Both the position numbers and the translations under genes were made by a program. A stretch of DNA of 64,000 bases from Pectinophora gossypiella (Eukaryota > Arthropoda > Insecta > Lepidoptera > Gelechiidae): the NCBI RefSeq assembly GCF_024362695.1, contig NC_065426.1:8524236-8588235 (forward strand), given 5' to 3'. Numbering within the stretch: the first letter of the stretch is position 1; each line of letters begins with the position of its first letter. Shown here one piece after another: positions 43,495 to 55,800 of this stretch. The notes under the pieces are model-generated. The model saw nothing but the letters and a program-made list of their open reading frames with translations. It was not told the origin of the DNA and did not search any database.

Positions 43495-43668
43495 ATACAT
43501 AAACTCACGCCTATTTCCCACCGGGGTAAGCAGAGACTATGGAATTAATTTGCTTCGATCCTGACACACTTCCCTTGCTTCCTCCACATTCATCAATCGC
43601 TTCATACACACACGCCGGTTCAGAGTAGATCGTACTAAACCTTTTCTAAGGACATCTCCAATTTGACA
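43495..43668 (-). repeat. 3' end of the 29755 LINE family
   Basis: (CATA)n, then 'aaactcacgcctatttccca' and the inverted RRACMKRLMNVEEA coding region. 5'-truncated. Confidence 0.6.
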
Positions 43669-43844
43669 TATAACATTCCACGAAATAAGTAGAAAATTGA
43701 GAAGCTATCGTGAAGCAATGTTTGCGTTTCGCCGAATAGGTAAGTGAGGGTACCGGGAAGGGAAGGTTACTATTTATAATATATCAAATAAGTAAGTCGC
43801 TATCTTATTTTACAATGATGGACTTTCCTCATTTTCCTGGCTAT

Positions 43845-44035
43845 GTTCCTCAAAAATAATATAGATGGCACTGTACAAATTTTCCTTCGTTTAACCTTCT
43901 AATTTCATGGCTAACAAAATATACCTGTGCATCTTATATCTTTGTTTTTGGGTATAAATGATGGCCCTTTTTATTACACCCAGGCACAATTACATCTTCC
44001 ACTCAAAATAAAGAGAAGCAATATAGGTATTTATT
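43845..44035. repeat. Element A copy with (TTTA)n
   Basis: 'ggctatgttcctcaaaaata' to 'aaagagaagcaatataggta', ending in a TTTA/TTAT run. Confidence 0.5.
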
Positions 44036-44044
44036 TATTTATTT

Positions 44045-44258
44045 ATTAGGTGTTTAATTACGGCTAATAGCCGGGACCAACGGCTTAACGTGCCCTCCGA
44101 AGCACTTTTTCGGACAATCAGGTGATTCAAGCCTGAAAAGTCCTTACCAAACAAAGGACAGTCTCACAAAGTGATTTCGACAATGTCCCCATCGGGAATC
44201 GAACCCGGACCTCCAGATCGTGAGCCTAACGCTCTAACCACTAGACCACGGAGGCTGT
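44045..44258 (-). repeat. SINE S1b head and core
   Basis: Reverse S1b from 'ggctaatagccgggaccaac' to the inverted head 'aaccactagaccacggaggc'. Confidence 0.65.
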
Positions 44259-44261
44259 GTT

Positions 44262-44402
44262 ACTTATTACAAAAACAAATATTTCTTAGATGACAGTTAC
44301 AAATAGGTACCTACTTATATTTACCATAAGCACGTTACTTATTATAAAAACAAATATTTCTTAGGTCACAGTTACAAATACTTAGGTAGGTACTTATAAG
44401 TT
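44262..44402. repeat. Local tandem duplication
   Basis: 44262-44328 and 44331-44402 are near copies, sharing 'gttacttatta...aaaacaaatatttcttag' and 'acagttacaaata'. Confidence 0.55.
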
Positions 44403-44574
44403 ACCAAATAGGGGACGACGCCGTCTTAACAGCATGTTTGGCCTACATTACTTAACTAGTTGTAACTTCAAGTTATTTATCACAAGGCTAAATTAGATCT
44501 GACTTCTAACTATTACTTAGTTCATTTTGTGTTGGTGATGGCTTGTCATGTCACGCGCAGTGATGTCCGGATGA

Positions 44575-45265
44575 GAGCCCTCAGCGCTCCCCATTTGTCC
44601 GGCCAAGTATTGAATGCCATCTGTGGCAAATGTGGTATGTATACATATACAATAAGTCACGTTAAAAAAGCACTATTATGTGCCGGTCCTGGGAATGTTT
44701 CCAAAGTGGGAATGGCTGCTTTTTTTTTTCAAATTATTCTTTCTTGAACTCTGGTTTTATAATAAAGGTTCGATAATAAAGCTCTTTTTACATAAGTGAT
44801 GCGCCTTTTAACTACCGGGAACTGCCACATCTGTAGGTAAGTATTTGGGTTGCTGTATCAATCGCTCTGCTCAAAAGAGATGACAATTACTTACCTAAAA
44901 CTTCGTAACTTTCAATCAAAATCAAGTAAAAGGCAGGTGAATTCTTCGGGACCTATTACATGAAAATCTATTCAAATGAAACAATAATATCTTGAACCCA
45001 GGACCCCGACACCGACCCCGCCGGCATGGTCGACGATATCCCTCAATCAGCGCTTATCCCTATCAACCCACTAGGGTCGATTAATTCTTTCAAATATTCA
45101 TTTTTCCTCTCAGACGACCCCCTGAGCCGAGGTTCGCGCCCAACTGGGCACCCTTAGGCCTGTTGTCTTAAACGTTGTACCGGGTGAGAGCCTTCAGCGC
45201 TCGCCATTTGTCCGGCCAAGTAGTTAATGCCATCTGCGGTAAATCTACAATAAGTCACGTCGAAA
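44575..45265. repeat. F5 repeat, two pieces
   Basis: 44575-44670 ('gcgctccccatttgtccggc') and 44999-45265, the latter inverted relative to 6600-6830 ('gtcgacgatatccctcaatc', 'ccgaggttcgcgcccaactg'). 44680-44998 has nothing recognisable. Confidence 0.5.
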
Positions 45266-45302
45266 AAAAAGATCTTGAACCCATGTCTACGTTAGTCTAA
45301 CA

Positions 45303-45535
45303 ATTTAAAAAAAAAAAAAAAACTTAACTTAATTTTTCTTAATTTTTTTTTTATATTTTGTTATTTTTTCTTGACCATGACTTTTTGGGGGTGGAGGCCT
45401 GGAGTCCTAAAACACAGGGTATCCTAGTTTAGGCTCCAGCCTCTACAAATATTGTATTTTTGTATGTAATTATGTATCCATGTGTTTTATTATTTGTGGA
45501 GGAAATAAAGATTTTACTTACTTACTTACTTACTT
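45303..45535 (+). repeat. LINE 3' end with poly-A and (ACTT)n
   Basis: An A-run at 45303-45320, then 'ggaggcctggagtcctaaaa', 'gctccagcctctacaaatat' and 'gtggaggaaataaagatttt', followed by (ACTT)n. A similar tail with 'ggtctccatttaagcgacat' occurs at 52040-52145. 45536-46140 has no feature. Confidence 0.45.
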
Positions 45536-46189
45536 AAATATAATTATAACAATGCTAGTTATTTTAACTAGGCCACCTCGTTGTAAAGACGGTTTTCTTT
45601 AATAAATAACCAGCGTATTGGGGTCATCGTATGTAGGTTATCTACTCCCCTGATTGACCGCAATACATTTCTTATAAAGGGTCTTATAGTTAAGGGTTTA
45701 ACGGCCTTAAATGAGGTAGCGTCTTAATAGAAATCTTCTTCTAGGGTTAGGGTTCTTGGTTAGGGGAGCTTAAGCTGGATATTTGATCCAAGCAGGATAT
45801 TTGTCTGCCATACGCAATAATAATAGAAATACTAGTTTAGACAAAAATAAACTTGCTTTTATAATAATCAGTTAATATTTAATTATTTATTTACCACACA
45901 ACACAAATCACAAACAAGACATTTTGAACAATAAAAGTTCACAATATGAATAAATAGGTATTACATATAACTTTAAAAAAAACACTGAACGAATTAATTG
46001 CATTCACATTAAGCACTTAGCCTAGGATAAATTTTATTGCAAATTAGTTATTAATTAAGTAGCATGTTTTGATGAACGATCACCATGAAAAATAAATATA
46101 ATATATAGGCGCCCCGCAGGCGTGCCGGTGCGGGCAACAGGCTAATTTCCAACTAGTCAAATCAGAAGACACGTAAAAAGAAGACCTCC

Positions 46190-46400
46190 AGACTGTGTGG
46201 GTAACGTTACAGCCAATCTAAACATACCAGGGCTTAGACCAAGAGGACGACCAAAAACAAGATGGGCGGATGTGGTCAAAAAGGACCTATGCATGTGCAA
46301 CGTCTCCGAGAACGACACGTCTGATAGAGCGAAGCGGAAGAGAAGTACGAAGAAGGCAGACCCCATCATCAGATGGGAATAATAAATGGCAAGGAAAGAG
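46190..46400 (+). repeat. LINE reverse-transcriptase C-terminal relic
   Basis: A frame reads LRPRGRPKTRWADVVKKDL and then a charged tail up to a stop at 46380. The GRPKTRW motif is typical of the end of LINE polymerases. Nothing upstream is polymerase-like. It ends in a (GA)n run. Confidence 0.55.
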
Positions 46401-46409
46401 AGAGAGAGA

Positions 46410-46580
46410 ACGGCAACTCTCCGCTCTCCACCAGCGTCTGAGCTAGGTTTACCTCACCCCCTCGAACATAATTTAGACTTGAATCGTATGACGTCAGACG
46501 TCACACACACAGATGCGCGTGTACAATATCGTCAATGTGTAGTGTCTGTGTAAAACGAGTTTGTGTGTATGAAGTGTTCT
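46410..46580. repeat. MITE M5 half
   Basis: 'gaacggcaactctccgctct' to 'gtgtctgtgtaaaacgagtt', matching the left half of 28896-29339. Confidence 0.55.
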
Positions 46581-46789
46581 AATATTACGACAAAAACCGA
46601 CAGGTGTGTAAGAAACTGCCATAGTTTTTGCACTATGCGTATGATTGATCACAGAGTGAGGTCAGCTGGAATACAACCTTGTCGTTACAATGTCAGAGTG
46701 GTCGTAAATTCAACCACGCAAGTTTAAAGTGGAGTATTTTAGTTAGATACGTTATGTATTTAGTCTTGAATCTTGGTAAATTTGTACAA

Positions 46790-47215
46790 GTTGTTAGTGA
46801 TATCGTAACGAAAACTTCGAGGGGTGATTCCGACCATGATATTGAGTTAGTATCAAGTGGAATTTTCTGTCGCAAAAGTGTATTTCGTGAATTTTCCGAG
46901 AGGCACGAAATTACTGTAGAATTTGTATGAAAAAGCAACCTGTGACGTCATAGAAAAACGTGACAAAATGTCGCACCTATTATTGCATTTGCTTTATTAA
47001 AATTCATAAAAAGGTTAAAAAGAAAAAAGAAAACGTTTTTGTCACCTTTAGATCTGTCTTTATTTAGGAATCAGATTTTCATAATTTATTTTTGACCTAT
47101 GAAACTACCCAATTTATAAGTAAAACAAAAGAAGTAAAAATGTATTACTTCGTCCTTTAGTCAAGTCATCGCCTGAATCATTTACCAGTCATTTCCTCGA
47201 ATCATGACGTCACGA
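46790..47215. repeat. MITE M2 left half and F7-like repeat
   Basis: 46795-46885 is M2 ('gttagtgatatcgtaacgaa', 'gtatcaagtggaattttctg'). 46930-47110 contains F7-type blocks in reverse ('tgacgtcatagaaaaacgtg', 'gatctgtctttatttag'). Confidence 0.45.
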
Positions 47216-47454
47216 TATAAGGTTCCTACTCAGCCAGCAACACCAGTGGAGCATGCCAACTGTTTCCGTTTCCGGCAAATTGACACTTCCTATTGGTTGA
47301 TGCGATTATAAATTACAAATGGTTATTTCGATGGTGAGGAATAAATTAAATAATCAATCAATCAATCATTATTTATTTGCGGAAAACATTGGTAACATTA
47401 GTGCTTAAATCATTTATAATAAGGTTAACACATTGTGATCCGGGGCTCAGGGGT

Positions 47455-48145
47455 GAGGGAATTTCGGAGGTATTGGGCTGGTTTTCCCTTCGCGGGTTGG
47501 GAGGTCAGACAGGCAGTCGCTTCTGTAAACAACCGGACCAGTGAAATCTTCAGATTAGGTACACATTTATTATTCGTCATTATTAATCTTATAATAAGCT
47601 TTTTTACATAAAATAAAATTCACATGAGTTTTAAAATTATTTTCTGACAAATTCAACATACTGTCTGATATTTTATTGTAAAAACGAAATACGTACATAC
47701 ATCAACAAGTTACAGCCTACTAGATAAGGAATCATGTCAAATATTTGACATGTGATGGAATGATATGCATAGAATTTGGTAAAATGTTTTTTACACATTG
47801 TTTTAAGTTTACGCGGTTATTATCATAATTAAAACACATAATAACGGGTTCTTACCGCGTAAGAACCTGTTATTATGTGTTTTAATTATGTTTTTTACAG
47901 TTAGTTCAACATCAAAACAATTCTTGCACACTAAAGCATACCTACGAGTATCGAGTGTCTCCCTAGCATTATCCCGTTTTTCACAGGGTCCGCTTACCTG
48001 ACCTGAAGATTTGACAGGTCCGGTTTTTTACAGAAGCGACTGCCTGTCCGACCTTCCAACCCGTGAAGGGAAAACCAGCCCAGTACAGGTTAGGTCACAC
48101 ACCTCCGAAAGTTCATTTCTCGGGAATGTGGGTTTCCTCTTAATC
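47455..48145. repeat. S3 fragment, collapsed M4, inverted S3 fragment
   Basis: 47467-47560 (+) is S3 body ('ggttttcccttcgcgggttg'). 47790-47895 is M4 with its interior lost ('aataacgggttcttaccgcg' directly followed by its inverse). 47960-48145 (-) is S3 from its end to the middle of the body. Confidence 0.55.
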
Positions 48146-48736
48146 ATACCTACTAGAAAACGGTTTATAGCTCATCTGCCCATCCCATTAGAGATAACAA
48201 GCGTGATTATAATATATTAAATAATGTAAGTATTGAAATGAAGTGGTTGTATATTGGTCAAATTGGGGATGTCCATAAAAAGTGTTCAGTACGATCTATT
48301 CTGAACAGTGCGTGTATGATACGATATAGGAGGAAGGAAGGAAGGATAGTTTAGGAAGCAAGAGAAGTGTGTCAGCATCGAAGCAAATGGTAGATAGAGT
48401 TCCATAGTAGATATAAAAAATGTTAAGTATGATAAAAATTTAATAAGAATTAAAAAATATATAATTTATAATCGATATAGTAGTTAAGTTTGAGCCCAAG
48501 TCACTACGTATTTAAATATTCATACGTTTCATAATGAAACCCATATCGATAAAATCAAGACGTTCCTCTAAACCATAAGAATGAAAAGGATAGATATACA
48601 AGACCTACCTATAGGAGAGAAGGAAATAGGTATAATTTCCAAGGTACATTCTGAACGAGGAAGTAAACTAAGGTCTTGAAGTGAAGGGGTTATGGTGACT
48701 CACGATTAACACATAAAGATATTGTTTCTGGTTTAT

Positions 48737-48927
48737 AGCAAAGTTAACGGAGGTACGAAAAAAACTCGAAACTACAGATCAGGCTGTATGGCTGTGTTCC
48801 ATTGCGTTCTCATTTGAAACAATGAAAATACGAAAAAAGATAAAATTCAAAATTCGATACCTACTTATTCGAAATTTAGTATCGATCGCCATCGACTCGC
48901 AAAGAAGAAGAAGCAAAGTTAACGGAG
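48737..48927 (+). repeat. Inserted copy of the start of FRRS1 intron 2, with target-site duplication
   Basis: 48752-48876 matches 51177-51302 at about 95% by eye ('ctacagatcaggctgtatgg', 'gaaacaatgaaaatacgaaa', 'attcgatacctacttattcg'). In the gene copy, position 51178 is the first base of intron 2. The insert is flanked by a perfect 16-nt direct repeat, AGCAAAGTTAACGGAG (48737-48752 and 48912-48927). Its far end is a GAAGAAGAAG tail after about 35 nt of unmatched sequence. This reads as a retroposition event copying a partial intron. Confidence 0.6.
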
Positions 48928-48954
48928 TAAAAAATTATATATGGCGGGCCGTGT

Positions 48955-49200
48955 TAGCCCAGTCGGAAAAATGCTCGATTCTGTAGTGTGGCAGGGCAGG
49001 TTTGGACAAATACTAACTAACTAAAAAATACTAACTAACCTAACCTAACCTAAACCAATGATTTTCGAATTCATACGTTTATCACGTGCTCAGCATGAAA
49101 GAAAACATCGTGAGGTAATCCATATACCCGAGAAATGCGTTTCGGAGGTATGTGACCTAACATGTATTGGGCTGGTTTTCCCTTCGGAGGATGGACGGTC
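48955..49200 (+). repeat. SINE S3, degenerate
   Basis: Head 'cgtgttagcccagtcggaaa', then (CTAAC)n, then the body 'atgtattgggctggttttcc'. Truncated by the next element. Confidence 0.55.
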
Positions 49201-49575
49201 GAGTGTCTCTTCTATACGTATTCATTACTCTATGACGTCCTTAAATAGAACCTGCATGACTGTTGTGGATCAGTGGTTGAAAGTTGGACTCGCAATCCGG
49301 AGGCCCCGGGTTCGAATCCCGGTGGCAACATCACAAAAACCACTTTTTGATCCCTAGTTTGGTTTGTAGGTATAGGTTTGGGCTGATCACCTGATTGCCC
49401 GAAAGTAAAACGATTCATGCTTCGGAAAGCATGTTAAGCAAACGTTGATCCCGGTTACGTAAGTAAGTAGTGGTTACATGAGTCACGTCAGGGGCATTTG
49501 ACGGCTCAATAACCCTAACACCAGGGTTGATGAGGTTGGTAATCCACCTCACAACCCACACTATAGAAGACATAA
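49201..49575 (+). repeat. SINE S1, full length
   Basis: Head 'gttgtggatcagtggttgaa' with 'gggttcgaatcccggtggca', body, core, and end 'acaacccacactatagaaga'. Confidence 0.65.
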
Positions 49576-49740
49576 ACATAAAACTTAAACAGCCTATACA
49601 CATCTCACTGCTGGGCCTTGCCTCAATCAACCGGAGGGGGTATGGAGCATACTTCACTACACTACAGAAGACATAAGCATAAGACATAAACAGCCTATAC
49701 ACGCTGCTCCACTGCGGGTTGGTGGAGGTGTTTGGGCTAG
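49576..49740. repeat. SINE S1b fragments in both orientations
   Basis: 'cagcctatacacatctcact' and 'aaccggagggggtatggagc' (reverse S1b end), then 'cagcctatacacgctgctcc' and 'ccactgcgggttggtggagg'. Ends about 70 nt before the first coding exon of the FRRS1-like gene. Confidence 0.5.
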
Positions 49741-49827
49741 CAGAGAAGAAAAGCAATAAAATGTATGTATTATACTTGCTTATAACTTATATTCCATGTC
49801 TTTGCCCTCAGGTAATCCCATCCAACC

Positions 49828-52800
49828 ATGGTACCGAAGAAAAGAATATTGAGGTTGGCGCTGGCAATACTGTTCCTGGTCAAATCATCAGAGCAACATG
49901 GGTCCGGAGCCCCTCCTGGTGTAAGTAAACTTTAGACATACAGGGTGTTAGTGACATCGTAACGAAAACTTTGAGGTATGATTCAGACCATGATTCTGAG
50001 TTGATATCAAGTGGAATTTTCCGTCGCAAAAGTATGGAACGGAAAATAATTTAAAAAAAAAAGTGGCTGTGACGTACGGACGGACAGACAGACATGACGA
50101 ATCAATAAGGGTCCGTTACTGCCATTTGACAATAATATTTTCACAACAGCCTCCGTGGTCTAGTGGTTAGAGCGTTAGGCTCACGATCTGGAGGTCCGGG
50201 TTCGATTCCCGATGGGGACATTGTCGAAATCACTTTGTGAGACTGTCCTTTGTTTGGTAAGGACTTTTCAGGCTTGAATCACCTGATTGTCCGAAAAAGT
50301 AAGATGATTCCGTGCTTCGGAGGGCACGTTAAGCCGTTGGTCCCGGCTATTAGCCGTAAAAACACCTCCACCAACCCGCAGTGGAGCAGCGTGGTGGAGT
50401 ATGCTCCATACCCCCTCCGGTTGATTGAGGGGAGGCCTGTGCCCAGCAGTGGGACATATATAGGCAGTTTATGTTATGTTATGAATTTTCCGACATGAAA
50501 TTCCACTTGATATCAACTCTGAATCATGGTCTGAATCATCCCCCTCGGTATTCGTTACGATGTCACTAACACCCTACCTACTTGTATGGCTACCTGTATG
50601 TACTTGCACGGCGTGTAAATAACATCGTAACGAACACTGAGAGGTATGGTTCAGCTCATTATTCTGAGTTAATATCAAGTGGAAATTTCCATCGCAAAAG
50701 AATAGAATTAAAAATAATTTAAAAATACTAAATAAAAATCATGAATTTTGCGACGAAAAATTCCACTTGATATCAACTCAGAATCATGGTCTGAATCATC
50801 CCTTTAGTATTCGTTACGATGTCACTAACACCCTGTATAACACACGAAGTCAGAGGTGGTCAGAGCTGGATACTCCTGACACAGGTAAATTATTTTGCCT
50901 GCTAGGAGATCCCAATTATAGTAACTTAAACAAAATTACCACCACAGTAACCATTTTCACATCAAACGTTCATCCGAATTTCTCTGATTTCCAGGCCTGC
51001 GTAGACCAGCTGCCGAGACACTCCACGATCCAACCTCAGACGACCCCCCCTCCGTACGTGATACTGACGTCATCACCTCAAGTGCGACAGGGAGATATTC
51101 TGAACGTAACAGTAGGCAGCCCCGCCGGCGCACCCGTGCCCATAGGAGGATTCATACTGCAGGCCAGACAAGTTCAGGTACGAAAAAAAAACTTGAAACT
51201 ACAGATCAGGCTGTATGGCTGTGTTCCATTGCCTTCTCATTTGAAACAATGAAAATACGAAAAAGATAAAATTCAAAATTCGATACCTACTTATTCGAAA
51301 TTAAAAACTCAAAATTCCGAATTCAAATTTTATTCGGAAATAAATTTATTCGACGTTATCATAAACTAGTTGACGATCAAAAGCTAGCTTTATAATTATG
51401 TCCTAACTTATTATAGACATTGAATTCGTTCACCCTGTTGCCTGGCTGAAATTTCTGGTAAATAATAAGTTTATTGTGCTTATTTTATCCGTTACACTTA
51501 AGAATGATTGATTGATTGATAAACACATTGCGTGTCACCGATATAGTTCAAATTCAAATTCAAAAAGCACTTTGATTATAATTGAAAGCATGTATTAAGT
51601 GTGTAGAATATTTGTAAAATTGATATTATTATTTGTTATTGTTTTTAAATAATCTGTGTGTATGCCTGAAAAGGCTGTATTTCATTTCATTTCATTACCT
51701 CAACCCTACCTTACCCACCTATTTAGGGTTATCGTGTTTAAGAATTCATTTGTACCCTATCGAAATACACTTTGATAAGGTCTTTGAACTGAAGTGAACC
51801 GAAATACTTAGTAAGTTAGACGTAATTTCTAATTACTGAAACGATTACTCGCGGTCTGAAATAGACCATGTAATCGCTTGTTAAAACGCGACGCGATAGT
51901 TAGGTTTTATTTAAAAAGAAAATATATGAAACCTCTCCAAACAATGATAAAAAAAAAAATGATATGATTATGATTATGAAACAATTCTCATATTGAGAAT
52001 ATGATTTGAAAAAATGAAAAATGTTTATTTTCTTTTACAATAAAGCCTTAACTACTGGTGGATTGGGGTCTCCATTTAAGCGACATAGCCTGTGTTTGGA
52101 GGCCCCGCTCTTCCATTATTACAAATAAATTGTATGTAAATAAAGCAGTGTGGTAGGTTTAAAAAGAAGATAAGTACTACGGCATGCAGATAGAATATAT
52201 ATCAGCACACCCAGCCCTACGATGTATAAATCTTGGGATCAGCACATATTACTAGGACATAACAGGAATAGACTACTGGGTGTGCCGAGTATAACACTAG
52301 GTAACATATTGTAACATTGGTTAAGACGAAAAGATTTGGAAGACAAGACAATCTTTGATTCTTCTGTGTCATTCTTTGCCCGTGGTCCTACTGCGTAGTC
52401 CTACTAGTAGTACCATGGGGATTTTTTTTTGCCCGTGGTTCTATCAGTAGGACTGTAATATAAATATTATTATTTTGTATGGGCAATGGTCCTACTAATC
52501 GTCACCAATATTATGAAATGCATTCTTTGCCCGTGGTTACTGGTTCTGAGGTCCCAGGGCCCGTTTCGAAAACAGTAAATTCAGTGTTAGTTTGAAAATG
52601 GTATTTTTGACCAGAATAGTTAAAAAAATTGTTGGAATAAGTACAATTAACGCAGCTTGTCTAGAGCATGTAATACTATAATTTCTGAATTTATAACCTC
52701 CATCTGAACTTGCATTATGAAGTCGTCATTTTTAATCGACATTTGCGACCTTTTTTGGGGTTTTATTTTATATATCAAATTGGAAGTGGCTTCCAAATCA

Positions 52801-55800
52801 ATCAATGTTTAAGGTGGTTAGGAGTCGCGGCAATGTCACGGTATTTTTATTTACGCATCTGTTTAATTTTGAGTGCCATCCCTCGATGGCATTGTTTGTG
52901 CAAAAACACTTAAAATTTGAGCAGTTGAACTAGGAAATAGGTGGTCTTATTATTCCTAGTTGAACTGCGGGCAATATTACTTGTCCGTAGTCCTACTGAT
53001 AGAACCACGGGCAAAAAAAAATACCCATGGTACTACTAGTAGGACTACGCAGTAGGACCACGGGCAAAGAACCTTCTGTGTTTTCCGAACAATGAAGAAC
53101 TTTCAGGCTACGTTCACCAAAAACAATATAGATGGCGTTGTACAGCTTTAACGTCATAATTACCTATTTTCTCATTACTCGGGTACATAATTATTCTAAA
53201 ATACAATGTAATAGCAAAAACATAAGTAACTAAGTAAAAATAATTGTTGCTGGATATTTTTATCACTTTTTTTATCATGAGGAGCTCGGTGGCGCAGCGG
53301 TAAACGCGCTCGGTCTGCGATTGTTTAAGTAAAGCAACTTTCACAAAGGCCGGTCATAGGATGGGTGACCACAAAAAAAAAGTTTTCATCTCGAGCTCCT
53401 CCGTGCTTCGGAAGGCACGCTAAGCCGCTGGTCCCGGCTGCATTAGCAGTCGTTAATAACCATCAATCCGCACTAGGTCCGCGTGATGGTTTAAGGCCCG
53501 ATCTCCCTATCCATCCATAGGGAAGGCCCGTGCCCCAACAGTGGGGACGTTAATGGGCTGATGATGATTTTTATCACATTATGAATAGAATTATGTTGCT
53601 ATCTAATATATAATTCTGTACAAAGTGAACGTAGTCTTGAAAGCCCCTCATTCAAATGAAACTCTTTCTCAGCCATAACTCCTTGCGAAATTATGTCAGT
53701 CATCATCAGCCGTACGACGCCCACTGCTGGGCATAGGCCTCCCACAAGGATCTCCACGACGATCGGTCCTGCGCTGCCCGCATCCAGCGGCATCCCGCTA
53801 CCTTCACCAGAAATTATGTAGGATAATAAATTTAAAAAAGATAAATAAAAAAATAACCACAAAATGTGTATCCCACCTTTCCAGAACCCAGACACGATAA
53901 TCGGCAAGTTTATCGCGGTGCCGGACCCACGCAGCACTCAGATCATCAGTTGTCGCGGCGACAACGACACAGTGACGCACTCCAACCCCGAGGAGAAACC
54001 TGCGCTCACCTTCCAGTGGAGGGCGCCAGTGGACTTCCTGGGCAGCATAGAGTTCAGGTAGGGACCACTATTGTAATCTATAAATCCATAACATAATTAT
54101 AAGTCACTGTCAGCGTTGCCAGATTTTTTTTTGCCAAGTCGGGATTTTAGAACTTTTTGAGTGAAAAAAGGCGGGATTCTTTCGTCGAAAGTGGGACATA
54201 GTAAAAAAACGTATATAATGAAAAAAAAATGAATAATTATCTTTTAATTTGAGTTTAAATTACTTTTACGTGACAATAGATATCCATATAAAATGTATTT
54301 TAATCAGATTCACCCTATCGTTGAATAGTTGAGTCTTATTCGTCTTCTGAATAAAAAAAAACGGAAGGGTTTTTGGGTTATGTCCCCACCGGGATTCAAA
54401 CCCGAGTCGTTGGGGTTGGTAATCCACCTCGCAATCCACAAGATAGAAGAAGACTTATGATATGTTATGTTATGCTTCAATGTAATGCTGTATGCTTTAA
54501 CCCCCCTTAACTTCTATGCTTGGTAGGTCGACAACCCTGACATTAGGGTTGTTGACGACAATTATCCTCACACGATAGAAGATTATTATGTAAAAAAAAA
54601 TGTTTTTCGTTTTTCAGAGCAACAGTAGCCCAGGGCTACGCAACATTCTGGAAGGGCGTGGAATCTTCGTTGGTGGAGATCGTAACTAACGACACAGTCA
54701 TCACCACGTCATCTCCACTGCCCACCACCGCGAACACCACGCCTGAACCACCTGTCATTTTGGGAGTTAGGGTAAGAGGCTAGTTTCCAACTAGTCAAAT
54801 CAGTTACTTTTTACTAAACGTCTTTTTTTTAAGCGTGACTTATTGTAGATTTCGGCCCGCCCCATTAGGATTACCGGCGTGAGTGTATATATGTGTGTGT
54901 ATGTATAAATACACTTCTTCTTCTATCGTGTGGGTTGTGAGGTGGAATGTAGTATTTATAAGCGTAACTTAGGTACTGGCAGAATATCAGTGTTGCTAAG
55001 AGTGGTATTTCTACTATCCTTCGCAACAACATGCTGAGTCAGTCCCTTTTCCCTGGCAGTGTATTTTTGATTTGTATACTTATCTTTATCTTCTCTACTA
55101 TTGTACTGCACTGCTTTGGGAATAAAGTTATTCTATTCTATTCTATTCTAGAATACCAAACTCATCAACCCTGGCGTCAGGGTTACTATTGAGACGCCAA
55201 AGGCCCCTGACATGGCTCATGTAACGACTACTTACTTACATCAGTAAGTAGTAACCGGGACCAACGGCTTAACGTGCCTTCCGAATCACGTATCATCTTA
55301 CTTTCGGACAATCAGGTCATCATCATCAGCCCATTAACGTCCCCACTGCTGGGGCACGGGCCTTCCCTATGGATGGATAGGGAGATCGAGCCTTAAACCA
55401 TTACGTGGGCCCAGTGCGGATTGATGGTTATTAACGACTGCTAATGCAGCCGGGACCAACGGCTTAACGTGCCTTCCGAAGCACGGAGGAGCTCGAGATG
55501 AAAACTTTTTTTTGTGGTCACCCATCCTATGACCGGCCTTTGCGAAAGTTGCTTAACTTCAACAATCGCAGACCGAGCGCGTTTACCGCTGCGCCACCGA
55601 GCTCCTCAACAGTCAGACAATCAGGTAATCAGCCTATAAATACACTAATATTTAAAAATATCTTCTTCCAGCAAAAACCAACTGACGCGCCTTTAGACGT
55701 GATCTACCAGGGATGCGCGGATACAAAACTCTGCTTTGGAGTGCCAGCAAACTGCATCCAGACTGGCAACTGTCTGGCTGTTGTAGCAGTGTTCGTTGCT

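Larger units (their letters stand above)
50995..54771 (+). other. FRRS1: Reeler-domain exons and Thr/Pro linker
   Basis: Exons 2-4 (residues 32-201). The domain runs ACVDQLPRHS, PPPYVILTSSPQVRQGD, GGFILQAR, KFIAVPDPRSTQIISCRG, LTFQWRAP, IEFRATVAQGYATFWKG, the order expected of a Reeler domain. Exon 4 adds a Ser/Thr/Pro-rich stretch (173-197) likely to be O-glycosylated, with NDT and NTT sequons. Extracellular or luminal by topology. Confidence 0.85.

Noticed and set aside
50151..50225. tRNA-like sequence with A and B boxes (also at 39009, 3982, 7920, 31560, 49258, 53278)
   Set aside because: Each is joined to the same downstream SINE body and tail in many copies and is not isolated, so these are SINE heads and not functional tRNA genes.
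53866..54096. Second open frame overlapping FRRS1 exon 3
   Set aside because: A shifted frame of the exon. The frame used (ISCRGDND, LTFQWRAP) continues across both splice junctions.
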